From: an uncultured Anaerovibrio sp.
Lineage (GTDB): Bacteria; Bacillota; Negativicutes; Selenomonadales; Selenomonadaceae
Length of the DNA stretch: 44,235 nt
Direction of reading: 5' to 3'
NCBI GenBank assembly: GCA_934196075.1
Contig: CAKPVW010000012.1
Span: forward strand, 1 to 44,235
The first letter of the stretch is position 1. Each line of letters starts with the position of its first letter. The notes beneath the pieces were generated by a model that saw nothing but the letters and a program-made list of their open reading frames with translations, did no database searches and was not told the origin of the DNA. A program made the position numbers and the translations under genes. Below, piece by piece: positions 17,650-26,545 of this stretch.

Positions 17650-17651
17650 CA

Positions 17652-20267
17652 ATGAATTTTCATGGCTTGAATCAAAAACAGCAAAGCGTGGCACAGGAGC
17701 TGGAGCAGAATATTCTGCTTCTAGCTTCTGCCGGCACTGGCAAAACCAATACTCTAGCTTATAGAATTGAAAATATACTGGACAAAAAGCTGGCCCAGCC
17801 AGAGGAAATAGTTTGTCTGACCTTTACAAACAAAGCCTGCAATGAAATGAAGTCTCGTATTAATTCCATAGCAGGGGGTGCCGCTATGGACGTTATGGTG
17901 AAAACCATTCATGGCTTTTGTTATGAGATCCTACGCTGGGCAGCCAGACAGGATAGTGATATATTCGGAGATTTTGGGGTTTTTGATGAAACGGATTGTT
18001 TGGAGTTTATTGCCAATCTGAAATATGTTAACAGCGAGCAGGCAGGTGTATTTCAGAAGCTGATTAATTTGGTGAAGGAATATAGGGGAGAGTATAATCT
18101 TTTCTCCCAGAATCCTGCGGCAGATTATGATCAGGTTGTATTGCGCCTAAAGGATGAACATGCTCAGCGATTGGCCGATGCAGCCAAGGGTTTGGAAAAT
18201 GTTTTAATGGTTTTTGATGCTCATTGTGGTGAGATTCTCAAGGAATATGATGATATGCTGCGAGAGAATCATGGACTGGATTTCAATGATTTGATTAATG
18301 AAGCCTATCGACTGCTGCAGCAGGATGAGGTGGCCAAAGCATGGCAGGAGCGTTTCAAATTCTGGTGTGTGGATGAAGTGCAGGATATTAGTCGGCTGGA
18401 ATATAGATTGCTGACGAGAATGTTTGGCAACAGTAATCTTCTTCTGTGTGGTGATACTTTTCAAACCATTTATGAGTGGCGAGGCTCAGATCCGGATTTT
18501 ATCAATCAAATGTACATGAAGGATTATAGGTCGAAGCTAATCGTATTCAATGAGAATTATCGGTCTACGGCAAATTTGCTAAGGGCTGGTTTTGGCTATT
18601 TGAAAAACACCTTTCCGCAAAAGGTGGCTGGATTGTTTCCAGAGGATGCGGTGCCTGTTAATGCCCAGTCAGGGGAGCTGGTAGTGCATAAAGTAGTGTG
18701 GAGTACCAAAGTGGAGGCCAGCTGGATTTATGAAAAGCTGCAGCAGCTTCGTCCAGAGGATTTGTCCCAGGTATGTATTTTAACCAGAACCAATTGGTAT
18801 GCAAGGTCGTTGTCCCAAGCCTTTTTTCATATTATGGAGCAAAGAAAACAGCAGTATCAGGCTGGTCAGAGAAAGCAGCAGGATTTTCCACTGGAATTTA
18901 TGCTGGTGGATGAATTCAAATTCTTCCGTCGTCAGGAAATCAAGGATGTGGTGGCAGCTCTGCGTCTGCTGATTAATCCTCAGGACAGCAGCAGTCTATT
19001 GAGGCTTCTAAAGCGTTTTGGTCATCGTATCGGCCCGGCTACTATTGCCAAAATTCAGTCTGAGGAATATCAGAAGGCAGGTATCAGGATTACGGATTTG
19101 TTACATCCTTCCACTCAGAAATATGCAGAGCCTTATGAGATGTTGCTGCGGCAGTTGGAGAGTGGACAGGTGGTGGTTTTTGATGTAGAGGCCACAGGAT
19201 TGGACACGGCTAGGGATGAAATCATTCAGATTGCTGCCATCAAGTTGGACTTGCAGGGGCAGGAAATAGCTAGATTTGTCCGGTATCTTCGGGCGGGTAA
19301 ATCTGTTGGCATGTCGGAGCAGGTGCATCATATTAGTGATGCCTATTTGCAGGAAAATGGCGTCGAACCTGCCGAGGCCTTGCAGGGCTTTTGCGAATTT
19401 GCTCAGGGAAGCGTTATCGTAGGGCATAATGTGGTTTTTGATTTGACTATTTTGGCTAGTCAGTTGAGACGGCTGGGGCTGCCTCATTTGGATATACCAG
19501 CTTTTTATGATACTTTGGATATTTATCGCCGTTTTTATCCTCAACTGCCCAATTACAAGCTGGAATATTTAGGTGAAATCTTTCATGTACAGCATAAATC
19601 CACCCATGATGCCTTTGATGATATATGTGCTACCGGAGAAATTCTGCTTCATGCAGTAAAGGAAAATATTTTGCCTGCCAGGGATATTCGCCGCAGTTAT
19701 CTCAGTAAATATGTGAATTTATTTGCCCCCTTGGCCAAGGCTTTTTGGGAAATGAGTGAAAAAATGCAGGATCTCTCCTTGTCGAAGCTGGTGGTAGAGG
19801 TCATTATGTATTTGGGAATCAACAACTTTTATGCCAAGGATGAGCCGCGTCTGGAGAATTTGCGCCAGTTGGTGCGCTATAGCAGAGAGCTGATGCAGCT
19901 GCCGGAGAGGGCGGTTCATGGGGACACTTATGATGCCTTGCAGGAATTTTTGCGGTTGACGGCCATGTCTGATACAGAGTTGGATTTGATGCTGAAGGAA
20001 CATCCCAAGATTCCGATTATTACCATTCATCAGGCCAAGGGTTCTGAATTTGACACTGTTTTCCTAGCAGGTCTGCAGGAGGGTGTTTTTCCAACTAAAA
20101 TTGCTCTGCGTAAGGATGATGTAACGGAGGAAGCCCGATTGTTCTATGTGGCTATTACCAGAGCTAAAAGAAGACTTTTTCTTACCTCTGTGGCGGAAAG
20201 ACAGCATGCTGTGTGTAGGTTTATTCAAAATATTCCTGCTCAGTATATTTTGGAGGATAGGAAATAA
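17652..20267 (+). CDS. UvrD/Rep-type superfamily 1 helicase with inserted DEDDh 3'-5' exonuclease domain
   Basis: The 871 residues combine two activities. The helicase core begins with a Q motif (LNQKQQ), Walker A ASAGTGKT (25-32), FTNKACNEM, Walker B VDEVQD (about 240), GDTFQTIYEWRG and NYRS. At about 505-675 a DnaQ-like exonuclease is inserted: FDVEATGLD (Exo I), GHNVVFDLTIL (Exo II) and HDAFDD (Exo III), all DEDDh residues present. The helicase then resumes with TIHQAKGSEFD (about 790) and FYVAITRAKRRLFLTS (about 834). It likely unwinds and trims DNA ends in repair, but substrate and polarity are inferred only from UvrD/PcrA. No clear ribosome binding site; translation is probably coupled to the aminotransferase. 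Confidence 0.92.
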   Translation: MNFHGLNQKQQSVAQELEQNILLLASAGTGKTNTLAYRIENILDKKLAQPEEIVCLTFTNKACNEMKSRINSIAGGAAMDVMVKTIHGFCYEILRWAARQDSDIFGDFGVFDETDCLEFIANLKYVNSEQAGVFQKLINLVKEYRGEYNLFSQNPAADYDQVVLRLKDEHAQRLADAAKGLENVLMVFDAHCGEILKEYDDMLRENHGLDFNDLINEAYRLLQQDEVAKAWQERFKFWCVDEVQDISRLEYRLLTRMFGNSNLLLCGDTFQTIYEWRGSDPDFINQMYMKDYRSKLIVFNENYRSTANLLRAGFGYLKNTFPQKVAGLFPEDAVPVNAQSGELVVHKVVWSTKVEASWIYEKLQQLRPEDLSQVCILTRTNWYARSLSQAFFHIMEQRKQQYQAGQRKQQDFPLEFMLVDEFKFFRRQEIKDVVAALRLLINPQDSSSLLRLLKRFGHRIGPATIAKIQSEEYQKAGIRITDLLHPSTQKYAEPYEMLLRQLESGQVVVFDVEATGLDTARDEIIQIAAIKLDLQGQEIARFVRYLRAGKSVGMSEQVHHISDAYLQENGVEPAEALQGFCEFAQGSVIVGHNVVFDLTILASQLRRLGLPHLDIPAFYDTLDIYRRFYPQLPNYKLEYLGEIFHVQHKSTHDAFDDICATGEILLHAVKENILPARDIRRSYLSKYVNLFAPLAKAFWEMSEKMQDLSLSKLVVEVIMYLGINNFYAKDEPRLENLRQLVRYSRELMQLPERAVHGDTYDALQEFLRLTAMSDTELDLMLKEHPKIPIITIHQAKGSEFDTVFLAGLQEGVFPTKIALRKDDVTEEARLFYVAITRAKRRLFLTSVAERQHAVCRFIQNIPAQYILEDRK

Positions 20268-20344
20268 AACCTCTTGACTAAAGCAATGTCTAGGTAGTAA
20301 TATCTTTATGGTATTGATTTAAATTGTAGATAAATGTGAGGTGA

Positions 20345-20478
20345 ATGACAATGGACGCAGGACCTGAACCCAGGGACACGCCTAAATTAAATAGGGGGAC
20401 TGTATCCCTTGTCATGCCTTTTCTTGCGATATAGAGGCTGGAATTGCTGCTTTTGGTATGATGTTGGATAGAGTCCCC
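20345..20478 (+). promoter_or_regulatory. Probable NiCo (czcD-type) riboswitch and expression platform
   Basis: The 230-nt gap before the CorA gene holds an RNA-like motif: a closing helix ATGACA (20345-20350) with TGTCAT (20410-20415), enclosing GCAGGACC, CAGGGACACGCC and GGGGGACTGTATCCC. As I recall the NiCo aptamer, AGGGACACGCC-like and GGGACAGU-like segments are its conserved parts. Downstream, GGATAGAGTCCCC (20466-20478) can pair with GGGGACTGTATCC (20395-20407), 12 of 13 bases, so it would compete with the aptamer. The assignment rests on memory of the consensus, not a covariance search. No T run follows the alternative hairpin. Confidence 0.6.
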
Positions 20479-20501
20479 GTACTGAAAGGAGCAATTTTAT
20501 A

Positions 20502-21455
20502 ATGCTGAAGATTTATAAGTCTTTGGACAGCGGCCCTTTGCAGGAGCTGACCCTGAAAACATTGGAAAGCGGTGCCTGGATTAATATTGTAGACCCTACG
20601 CCTTATGAGTTGAAGGTAGTGGGGAATCTTACTGAGGTCGAGCCGGATTTTCTTCGTTCCGCCTTGGATGATGAGGAGCGTTCCCATATTGATATTGAGG
20701 ACGACAATGTTATGATTTTGACCAACGTGCCAGTAGTAAGAGACACAGGCAGCTATGATACCTTGCCTTTGGCCATTATTGTTACAGAGGAATATATCAT
20801 TACAGTATGTTTGGAGGAGACACCGGTGTTGTCTTATTTTAATGAAAAGACAGCTAGGTTGTTCCGCACCTTCAAGAAAACCAGATTCTTGTTTCAGATT
20901 CTTTATAGAACAGCCACCTTCTATTTGCGGTATCTGCGTCAGATTAGCAACCAGTCTGATGAGATTGAGAGCAAGTTGAGACATTCCATGAACAATCAGG
21001 AGATTCTAAAGCTGTTGGAGCTGCAGAAGGCTCTAACCTTCTTTAATGCATCTCTGCGGTCCAATGGTGCTGTACTAGATAAGCTGATGCGGCTTCGCAC
21101 AACTACCTCAATGCAGCCTATGCTGAAATACTATGAGGAGGACGAGGATCTGCTGGAGGATGTTATTATCGAGAATAAGCAGGCTCGGGAAATGGTTGAA
21201 ATGTACAGCAAGATTATGGGAAGGCTGGCAGATACCTTTTCCTCGATTATTTCCAATAATCTGAACCAGGTAATGAAATTTCTAGCGTCAGTAACTATTT
21301 TGTTGGCTATTCCTACAGTTATTTCCAGTTTCTTTGGTATGAATGTACCGGTACCTATGGAGGAAACTCCTTTTGCTTTTTGGTATATTTTCTTTTTTGC
21401 TGGTGCTTTTGCAGCTGTCTGCGGTGTGCTATTGTGGAAAAGGGATATGTTCTAA
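20502..21455 (+). CDS. CorA-family divalent metal ion transporter
   Basis: The 317-residue protein has an N-terminal cytoplasmic domain, a long helix (about 140-250) and two C-terminal membrane segments. The pore signature GMN is at 279-281 (SSFFGMNVPVP), with the second segment running to the basic end WKRDMF. The CorA family carries Mg2+, Co2+ or Ni2+; divergent members (here FFGMN, not YGMN) may export rather than import. The upstream riboswitch candidate suggests cobalt/nickel response. AAAGGA at 20485-20490 precedes the ATG. Confidence 0.9.
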   Translation: MLKIYKSLDSGPLQELTLKTLESGAWINIVDPTPYELKVVGNLTEVEPDFLRSALDDEERSHIDIEDDNVMILTNVPVVRDTGSYDTLPLAIIVTEEYIITVCLEETPVLSYFNEKTARLFRTFKKTRFLFQILYRTATFYLRYLRQISNQSDEIESKLRHSMNNQEILKLLELQKALTFFNASLRSNGAVLDKLMRLRTTTSMQPMLKYYEEDEDLLEDVIIENKQAREMVEMYSKIMGRLADTFSSIISNNLNQVMKFLASVTILLAIPTVISSFFGMNVPVPMEETPFAFWYIFFFAGAFAAVCGVLLWKRDMF

Positions 21456-21466
21456 GACATAAAAAT

Positions 21467-21509
21467 AAGGCTTGTGTAATAGGAAGATTCCTGTTGCGCA
21501 AGCCTTTTT
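21467..21509. terminator. Terminator between corA-like and 3D-domain genes, possibly bidirectional
   Basis: AAGGCTTG pairs with CAAGCCTT around an inner AGGA/TCCT stem, followed by TTTTTG on the plus strand. An AAAAATAAGG run on the other side could serve the convergent minus-strand gene. Confidence 0.8.
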
Positions 21510-21546
21510 GTTTGCTTTGGTTTCTGTCAAAGTCAGGGAAGTTTAT

Positions 21547-21930
21547 TTAATTAAGCAAATAGATTTCAATAAATTGGCGGCCAAACCAAATGGCCTCCTC
21601 GTGAGTGTCAAAGGCAATATCAATGGTGTTGCCCTGAATATTCCAGCCAATATCCTCGGCAACGGCTACACCATAGCCTGGAATATAAACAGAAGTACCC
21701 ATAGGTATATAATTAGGATCTACGGCAATAACTCCTCTGCGGAGGAGAGTGCCGGAGGCAGTGTATTTTCCCATGCCTGGATCCTGAGGGCTGTAGGCAT
21801 AGGCTTCCACGGTGACAACTCGGGCATTGGAAAGATCTACTTCACCAGTACCATTGGCAGAAGCCACCGAAGTACATAGAAGGAGCAGCAATCCTAAAAT
21901 AGCTGTCAAACTTAGTTTTTTTAGTCTCAA
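21547..21930 (-). CDS. Secreted 3D-domain protein
   Basis: The 127 residues begin with a signal peptide (MRLKKLSLTAILGLLLLL, cleavage near ASA). A 3D domain follows, named for three Asp residues: here VDPNYIPMGT, AEDIGWNIQG and TIDIAF. The domain is shared with MltA lytic transglycosylases and stationary-phase Rpf-like muralytic enzymes, so a cell-wall role is likely. The usual DTGGAIKG stretch is replaced by EDIGWNIQG, but all three Asp remain. The start is a TTG (21930), chosen because the signal peptide begins there and no ATG is available upstream. It has its own promoter and points away from the VTT gene. Confidence 0.87.
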   Translation of the reverse strand: MRLKKLSLTAILGLLLLLCTSVASANGTGEVDLSNARVVTVEAYAYSPQDPGMGKYTASGTLLRRGVIAVDPNYIPMGTSVYIPGYGVAVAEDIGWNIQGNTIDIAFDTHEEAIWFGRQFIEIYLLN

Positions 21931-21963
21931 AATTCCACAACCTTTCCGATAAAATTTTTCCTT

Positions 21964-21992
21964 ATTTTATCACACATGAATTAATGTGTCAA
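21964..21992 (-). promoter_or_regulatory. Sigma-A promoter of the 3D-domain gene
   Basis: Read on the minus strand: TTGACA (21992-21987), 17-bp spacer, TAAAAT (21969-21964). Confidence 0.75.
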
Positions 21993-22041
21993 AAAAACCA
22001 CTGACAATAAAACTTGTTTTCTCTTAATCTGTATTGCATGA

Positions 22042-22070
22042 TTGACAATATAGGTGTTATAATGTATAAT
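22042..22070 (+). promoter_or_regulatory. Consensus sigma-A promoter of the VTT-protein gene
   Basis: TTGACA (22042-22047) and TATAAT (22065-22070) with 17 bp between are a perfect consensus. A second TATAAT overlaps at 22058-22063. Confidence 0.88.
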
Positions 22071-22134
22071 CATACTTAAAACAAATGTACCTAAATGCTA
22101 TTTGATTTGCATTGAATGATAGGAGATATATAGC

Positions 22135-22839
22135 ATGAAAATAACAAAATCTACGTGGCCTATAAAGGTAGGGGCAGTGGCAGGTCTGTGTCTGCTCTTT
22201 GGCATTGTTTATGTTTTGGACCCAGCTTTCTGGGGGGAGCTGTGGGATGTATGCCTTAGCGGCGATATGCATCGCATTGCTGCTTATATCAATTCCTTTG
22301 GGGCCTGGGCTATGGTATTCAGCTTCTTTTTGGTACTATGTGTCAATGCCATAGGCTTTCCGCCAGCCATGATTTTTTCTGCTGCCAATGCCCTGATTTT
22401 TGGTATTGTGCCAGGCATTGCCTTGGCCTGGGTTGCGGAAACCGTAGGCTGTGCTTTAAGCTTTGTCCTGCTGAGATTTTTGTTCCGGGATGCGGCAGAG
22501 GGTGTGATATCCAGGCACAAATCTCTGCAAAAGATTGATGATTTCAGCGGAGAAAGAGGCTTTCGGATTATGCTGGTAGCCAGAGTTATTCCTTATCTGC
22601 CATCAGGCCTGTTGAATGCCTTGGGTGCTGTCAGCCGACTGAGCTTCAAGGAATTTACCATTGCAGCCCTTATAGGCAAGCTGCCATCTACAGCTATTGA
22701 AGCCATGATAGGCCATGATGCAGTAACCGCCGGAGAAAATCCCCATAGATTGGTATTCTCCTTGGTACTGGCAGCTGTAATGATTTTGGGATTTATTATT
22801 TACGAAAAAAGACAAAAGAAAACTGAAAATAAAGTTTAG
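22135..22839 (+). CDS. TVP38/TMEM64 (VTT-domain, DedA superfamily) membrane protein
   Basis: The 234-residue integral membrane protein has about five to six hydrophobic segments. It carries the VTT-domain pattern: FPPAMIFSAANALIFG re-entrant region, AWVAETVGC, VARVIPYLPSGLLNALGAVSRLS and IGKLPSTAIEAMIG. DedA-superfamily proteins include flippases for undecaprenyl phosphate or phosphatidylethanolamine; this branch is less studied. It starts under its own strong promoter. The membrane acyltransferase gene follows 11 bp later, so both may act on envelope lipids or glycans. Confidence 0.85.
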   Translation: MKITKSTWPIKVGAVAGLCLLFGIVYVLDPAFWGELWDVCLSGDMHRIAAYINSFGAWAMVFSFFLVLCVNAIGFPPAMIFSAANALIFGIVPGIALAWVAETVGCALSFVLLRFLFRDAAEGVISRHKSLQKIDDFSGERGFRIMLVARVIPYLPSGLLNALGAVSRLSFKEFTIAALIGKLPSTAIEAMIGHDAVTAGENPHRLVFSLVLAAVMILGFIIYEKRQKKTENKV

Positions 22840-22850
22840 GGGGAATCTCT

Positions 22851-23993
22851 ATGGAAGAAAAGAAAAGGCGTATTTTTTTTCTCGATAATCTCAAGGCTTT
22901 TATTGTCTGCCTGATGATTGTCTTTCATGTAGCGCTGTGCTACATGGCTTATGCACCAGAGTGGTGGTACACAGTGGACAAGGGAGATCCGCAGTTTTCC
23001 TTTACCATGCTGGTTATGTGGGCGGATATTTTTATCATGCCGGTGATGTTTTTCATCTCAGGGTATTTTGGTTTGATGTCTCTGGTGAAGCAGACTGATG
23101 GCAGATTCTGGAAAAGCAAGCTGGTGCGGATAATTATTCCTTGGATTGCTGGTGTAGTTATTTTGGCTCCGCCTGTAACCTTTATTATGTTTGCCAGTCG
23201 GGGCATTCCTATGGACTATGTCCATGATTATCTCTTTAAGCTGTTTCTTTTTGGCCCTTGCTTTAGCCATGTGCAATACTGGTATCTGGGGCTTCTGACA
23301 TATCTGTATATCCTGCTTTATGTATTCTGCAAGCTAAAGCCAGATTTCAGAAAGCAGCTGCCTGCTTCCATACCAGGAGCCAAGCTTTTTGTAGGATTTA
23401 CGGTTTTGAGTTTTATCTGCACTGTGGGAGGCTATATTTATACTGGTGGCAATAACGATTTGTGGACCTTTATCTGGCCTATAATGGTATTCCAACCTAG
23501 TCGGGTTGGTCTTTATCCCCTGTATTTTTTCTTGGGAGCTTATGCATGGCGCCATCAGTGGTTTACTCAGGGCGGCTATAAGGCTGATCCTACCAAGTGG
23601 CTGCCAGCCTTTATTGTAACCAGTGTAGCTTATCTGTTTTACTGTATTATGGGAGCCCAGACTGCCACCAGCATGGAGCAGTATATGATTGTTAAATCCG
23701 CTATACATATTTTATTTGTTTTGTCTGCTGTCTTTGGGCTTTTGGCCATCTTCCAGTCTCAGTTGGATTATACCAATAAATTCCTCGGGGAGTTGGCAGC
23801 CAACAGCTACAATATGTATTATACTCATATGGGTCTAGTAATGCTGCTGGCTTGGTATTTTGTGCAATTTGACTGGTCATCATATGTGAAGTATGTGATT
23901 GTGGCTATTCTTTCCCTTTTGACCAGCTATTTGACAGGCAAGCTGCTGATGATTTTCCCTTGCTTTGCTTCAGGCAGAAAGGCAAAAAAATAA
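22851..23993 (+). CDS. Membrane acyltransferase 3 family protein (OpgC/OafA-like)
   Basis: The 380-residue polytopic protein has about ten membrane segments. It opens with a charged stretch and FLDNLKAFIVCLMIVFHV, the acyltransferase-3 hallmark with its conserved His. FFISGYFGLMSL, RIIIPWIAG and a WYLGLLTYLYIL segment follow. Such enzymes add acetyl or succinyl groups to surface sugars or periplasmic glucans; the acceptor cannot be told from sequence. GGGGGAA precedes ATG 22851, and it forms a pair with the VTT gene. Confidence 0.85.
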   Translation: MEEKKRRIFFLDNLKAFIVCLMIVFHVALCYMAYAPEWWYTVDKGDPQFSFTMLVMWADIFIMPVMFFISGYFGLMSLVKQTDGRFWKSKLVRIIIPWIAGVVILAPPVTFIMFASRGIPMDYVHDYLFKLFLFGPCFSHVQYWYLGLLTYLYILLYVFCKLKPDFRKQLPASIPGAKLFVGFTVLSFICTVGGYIYTGGNNDLWTFIWPIMVFQPSRVGLYPLYFFLGAYAWRHQWFTQGGYKADPTKWLPAFIVTSVAYLFYCIMGAQTATSMEQYMIVKSAIHILFVLSAVFGLLAIFQSQLDYTNKFLGELAANSYNMYYTHMGLVMLLAWYFVQFDWSSYVKYVIVAILSLLTSYLTGKLLMIFPCFASGRKAKK

Positions 23994-24049
23994 TATAGCG
24001 GGAAAATGTAGAGGTTATATTATTAGCCTTTAGAAAATAAGAAAAATAA

Positions 24050-24086
24050 GGCTCTGAGTGACTTGATTTTTTGCTCAGAGTCTTTT
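24050..24086 (+). terminator. Terminator after the acyltransferase gene
   Basis: GGCTCTGAG pairs with CTCAGAGTC (one G-U pair), followed by TTTT. Bases 23994-24049 hold nothing else. Confidence 0.75.
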
Positions 24087-24203
24087 ATTATGTTAAGAGG
24101 GATTTTTGTCTCATTATCCCATGTGCAAGGTGAATTTAAAGGACATTTTGCTAGAGTATGAGGAGAAAATCTGTTTTAGCATAATCTGAAGGAGGATCTA
24201 TCG

Positions 24204-24791
24204 ATGCTTATATTGGCATCCGCCTCTCCCCGCAGGAGAGAGCTTTTGGATCAGATTGGTTGCAGTTATCGCGTAGAAGTCAGTCAGGCTGAAGAAATAG
24301 ACAGTCAGGGATTGCTTCCTTCTGCGCTGGTACAGAAAAATGCATATCTCAAGGCAGCTAAGGTGGCTGCTCTTTATCCGGATATTCCAGTGTTGGGAGC
24401 AGATACGGTGGTTAGTCTTGATGATGATATATTTGGTAAGCCTAAGGACAAGGAGCACGCCAGAGAAATGTTGACAAGACTTGCTGGTAGAACGCATTTG
24501 GTATCTACCGGTATAGTCCTTGCTTGGCACAATCAATTCTGGCAGGCATATGAGACGACGGAGGTAGATTTTGCCCCGCTTTCTCCCGCAGAAATAGACC
24601 GTTACATTGCTACCGGCGAGCCCGCTGACAAGGCTGGTGCTTATGGTATTCAGGGACGGGCAGCTGCATTCATTGAACAAATTAGAGGGTCCTATTCCAA
24701 TGTCGTAGGTTTGCCGCTTCATTGTCTATATGGTCTTACCCAGAAAGCGGGGATTGATTTATATGGCAATGGTGAGGGACCTTCCAGTTGA
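24204..24791 (+). CDS. maf: Maf-type nucleoside triphosphate pyrophosphatase
   Basis: The 195 residues fit the Maf/YhdE family, which hydrolyses non-canonical or pyrimidine NTPs (dTTP/UTP and modified bases) and is linked to septum formation. Signatures: LASASPRRRELL at the start, GADTVVSLDD, FGKPKDKEHAREML, the RTHLVSTG loop and GAYGIQGRAA near the end. The gene has GGAGG upstream. Its last 29 bases overlap radC. It heads a cell-shape cluster (radC, mre, mrdA, min), a common Firmicute arrangement. Confidence 0.95.
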   Translation: MLILASASPRRRELLDQIGCSYRVEVSQAEEIDSQGLLPSALVQKNAYLKAAKVAALYPDIPVLGADTVVSLDDDIFGKPKDKEHAREMLTRLAGRTHLVSTGIVLAWHNQFWQAYETTEVDFAPLSPAEIDRYIATGEPADKAGAYGIQGRAAAFIEQIRGSYSNVVGLPLHCLYGLTQKAGIDLYGNGEGPSS

Positions 24792-25449
24792 GGAAAGACC
24801 AAGAGAAAGACTTTTGGCCTTGGGGCCTGGCTTTCTAAGTAATGCAGAGCTTTTAGCTATTCTGCTAAGAAATGGATTTCGGGAGAAATCTGCTTTGGAT
24901 ATGGCAGGAGATGTATTGAAGCAATGTGGTGCTGATGGTATAGGCGGTCTGGTAGGATTGTCTATTTCTCAGTTGGGTCAATTGAAGGGGATAGGAACAG
25001 CCAAGGCAGCAGAATTAATGGCTGCTGTGGAGCTGGGACGGCGCATGGCTGTCCACAATGCTAGACAAAAGGCGGTAGTTACCTGTCCTGAAGATGCTGC
25101 AGAATATGCCATGCCTAGATTCAAATATGAGAATCGGGAGCATTTTGCAGTTATATTAATGAACATAAAGAACCATATTTTATCTATGCCGGTTATTTCT
25201 ATTGGCAGCCTTACGGCCTCGGTGGTACACCCCCGGGAGGTGTTCAAGGCAGCTATTCAGCAAACAGCGGCTTCCATGATTTTGGTGCACAATCATCCCA
25301 GTGGAGATCCTACTCCCAGCAGGGAGGATATTGCTACCACCAAACGGCTTGTGGAAGTTGGCAAACTCATGGATATTCCTGTGCTGGATCATATTATTTT
25401 AGGAAATAATAAATATATTTCCCTAAAGGAAAAAGGTGTGATAAAATAA
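24763..25449 (+). CDS. radC: RadC family (JAB/MPN+ metalloprotease-like) protein
   Basis: The 228 residues begin VRDLPVEERPRERLLALGP. A helix-hairpin-helix-like region follows (LGQLKGIGTAKAAEL), then a JAMM metal centre, VHNHPSGDPTPSREDI. The original radiation-sensitivity assignment to E. coli radC was later withdrawn, so the cellular role is uncertain. GGGGA at 24749-24753 supports ATG 24763 rather than the upstream in-frame ATG at 24730. It lies between maf and mreB. Confidence 0.94.
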   Translation: MAMVRDLPVEERPRERLLALGPGFLSNAELLAILLRNGFREKSALDMAGDVLKQCGADGIGGLVGLSISQLGQLKGIGTAKAAELMAAVELGRRMAVHNARQKAVVTCPEDAAEYAMPRFKYENREHFAVILMNIKNHILSMPVISIGSLTASVVHPREVFKAAIQQTAASMILVHNHPSGDPTPSREDIATTKRLVEVGKLMDIPVLDHIILGNNKYISLKEKGVIK

Positions 25450-25506
25450 AGATTGCTGTATATATAATATAGCGACGGTATATCTTTGAAGGGAGTAATT
25501 TTTAAC

Positions 25507-26544
25507 ATGTGGAATCTTTTTGGTGGTTTGTCTCATGATATGGGCATTGATTTAGGAACAGCAAATACATTGGTTCATATTAAGGGCAAGGGAATTGTCC
25601 TCCGTGAGCCTTCTGTTGTAGCAATAAAGAGTGATACCGGAGATGTTTTGGCTGTAGGTGATGAGGCAAAGCGCATGATTGGCCGTACTCCAGGCAGCAT
25701 TGTGGCTATCCGTCCTATGAAGGATGGAGTTATTGCTGACTTTGATGTAACTCAGGCTATGCTGAAATACTTTATCCGCAAGGCTATGAATGCCAAGTCC
25801 TTTGTACGTCCACGGGTAGTAGTTGGCGTGCCTTCCGGTGTTACTGAGGTTGAGAAACGTGCTGTTATAGATGCAGCCCAGCAGGCTGGTGCCAGAGAGG
25901 CATATCTTATTGAGGAGCCAATGGCGGCTGCTATTGGTGCAGGCTTGCCAGTTGAGGAGGCCACTGGTTCCATGGTTGTTGATATCGGCGGCGGCACTAC
26001 TGAAATTGCGGTTATTTCTCTGGGTGGCATTGTTACCAGCTGCTCCATCCGTATTGGTGGCGATGAAATGGATTCCTCCATTATTCAATACATCAAGCGG
26101 GAGTACAATCTGCTGATTGGTGAGCGTACTGCTGAGGAAATTAAGATAAATATTGGCACAGCTATTGTTAATCCAAATCAGGACAAGACTATGGATATCC
26201 GTGGCCGTGATCTGGTTAGCGGACTGCCAAAGACTGTTCGCATCCAGTCCAGCGAGGTTTGTGAGGCATTGAGAGAGCCTGTTCAGAAGATCGTAGATGC
26301 TGTAAAGGGCACTTTGGAAAAGACTCCGCCTGAGTTGGCTGCTGATGTTATGGATCACGGTATTATGATGACTGGCGGTGGTTCTCTGCTGAACAGCCTG
26401 GACAAGCTGCTGAGCCATGAGACAGGCATGCCTGTTCTTGTTTCTGAGGATGCTTTGTCCTGTGTAGGCGAGGGTACTGGCCGTTCTTTGGAGAACATTG
26501 AGCTATTGAAGCGTGTTGTTATGACTACAAAGAAGTTGAGATAA
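25507..26544 (+). CDS. mreB: Rod shape-determining actin homologue MreB
   Basis: The 345-residue actin-fold ATPase polymerises under the membrane and guides lateral wall synthesis. [12 protein letters not shown] is phosphate loop 1, [14 protein letters not shown] is phosphate loop 2, and [10 protein letters not shown] is the adenosine motif. GGGAG at 25491-25495 favours ATG 25507 over an upstream in-frame TTG at 25486. A TATAAT at 25463 may give an extra promoter, but its -35 is poor. It is followed one base later by mreC. Confidence 0.97.
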   Translation: MWNLFGGLSHDMGIDLGTANTLVHIKGKGIVLREPSVVAIKSDTGDVLAVGDEAKRMIGRTPGSIVAIRPMKDGVIADFDVTQAMLKYFIRKAMNAKSFVRPRVVVGVPSGVTEVEKRAVIDAAQQAGAREAYLIEEPMAAAIGAGLPVEEATGSMVVDIGGGTTEIAVISLGGIVTSCSIRIGGDEMDSSIIQYIKREYNLLIGERTAEEIKINIGTAIVNPNQDKTMDIRGRDLVSGLPKTVRIQSSEVCEALREPVQKIVDAVKGTLEKTPPELAADVMDHGIMMTGGGSLLNSLDKLLSHETGMPVLVSEDALSCVGEGTGRSLENIELLKRVVMTTKKLR

Positions 26545-26545
26545 A

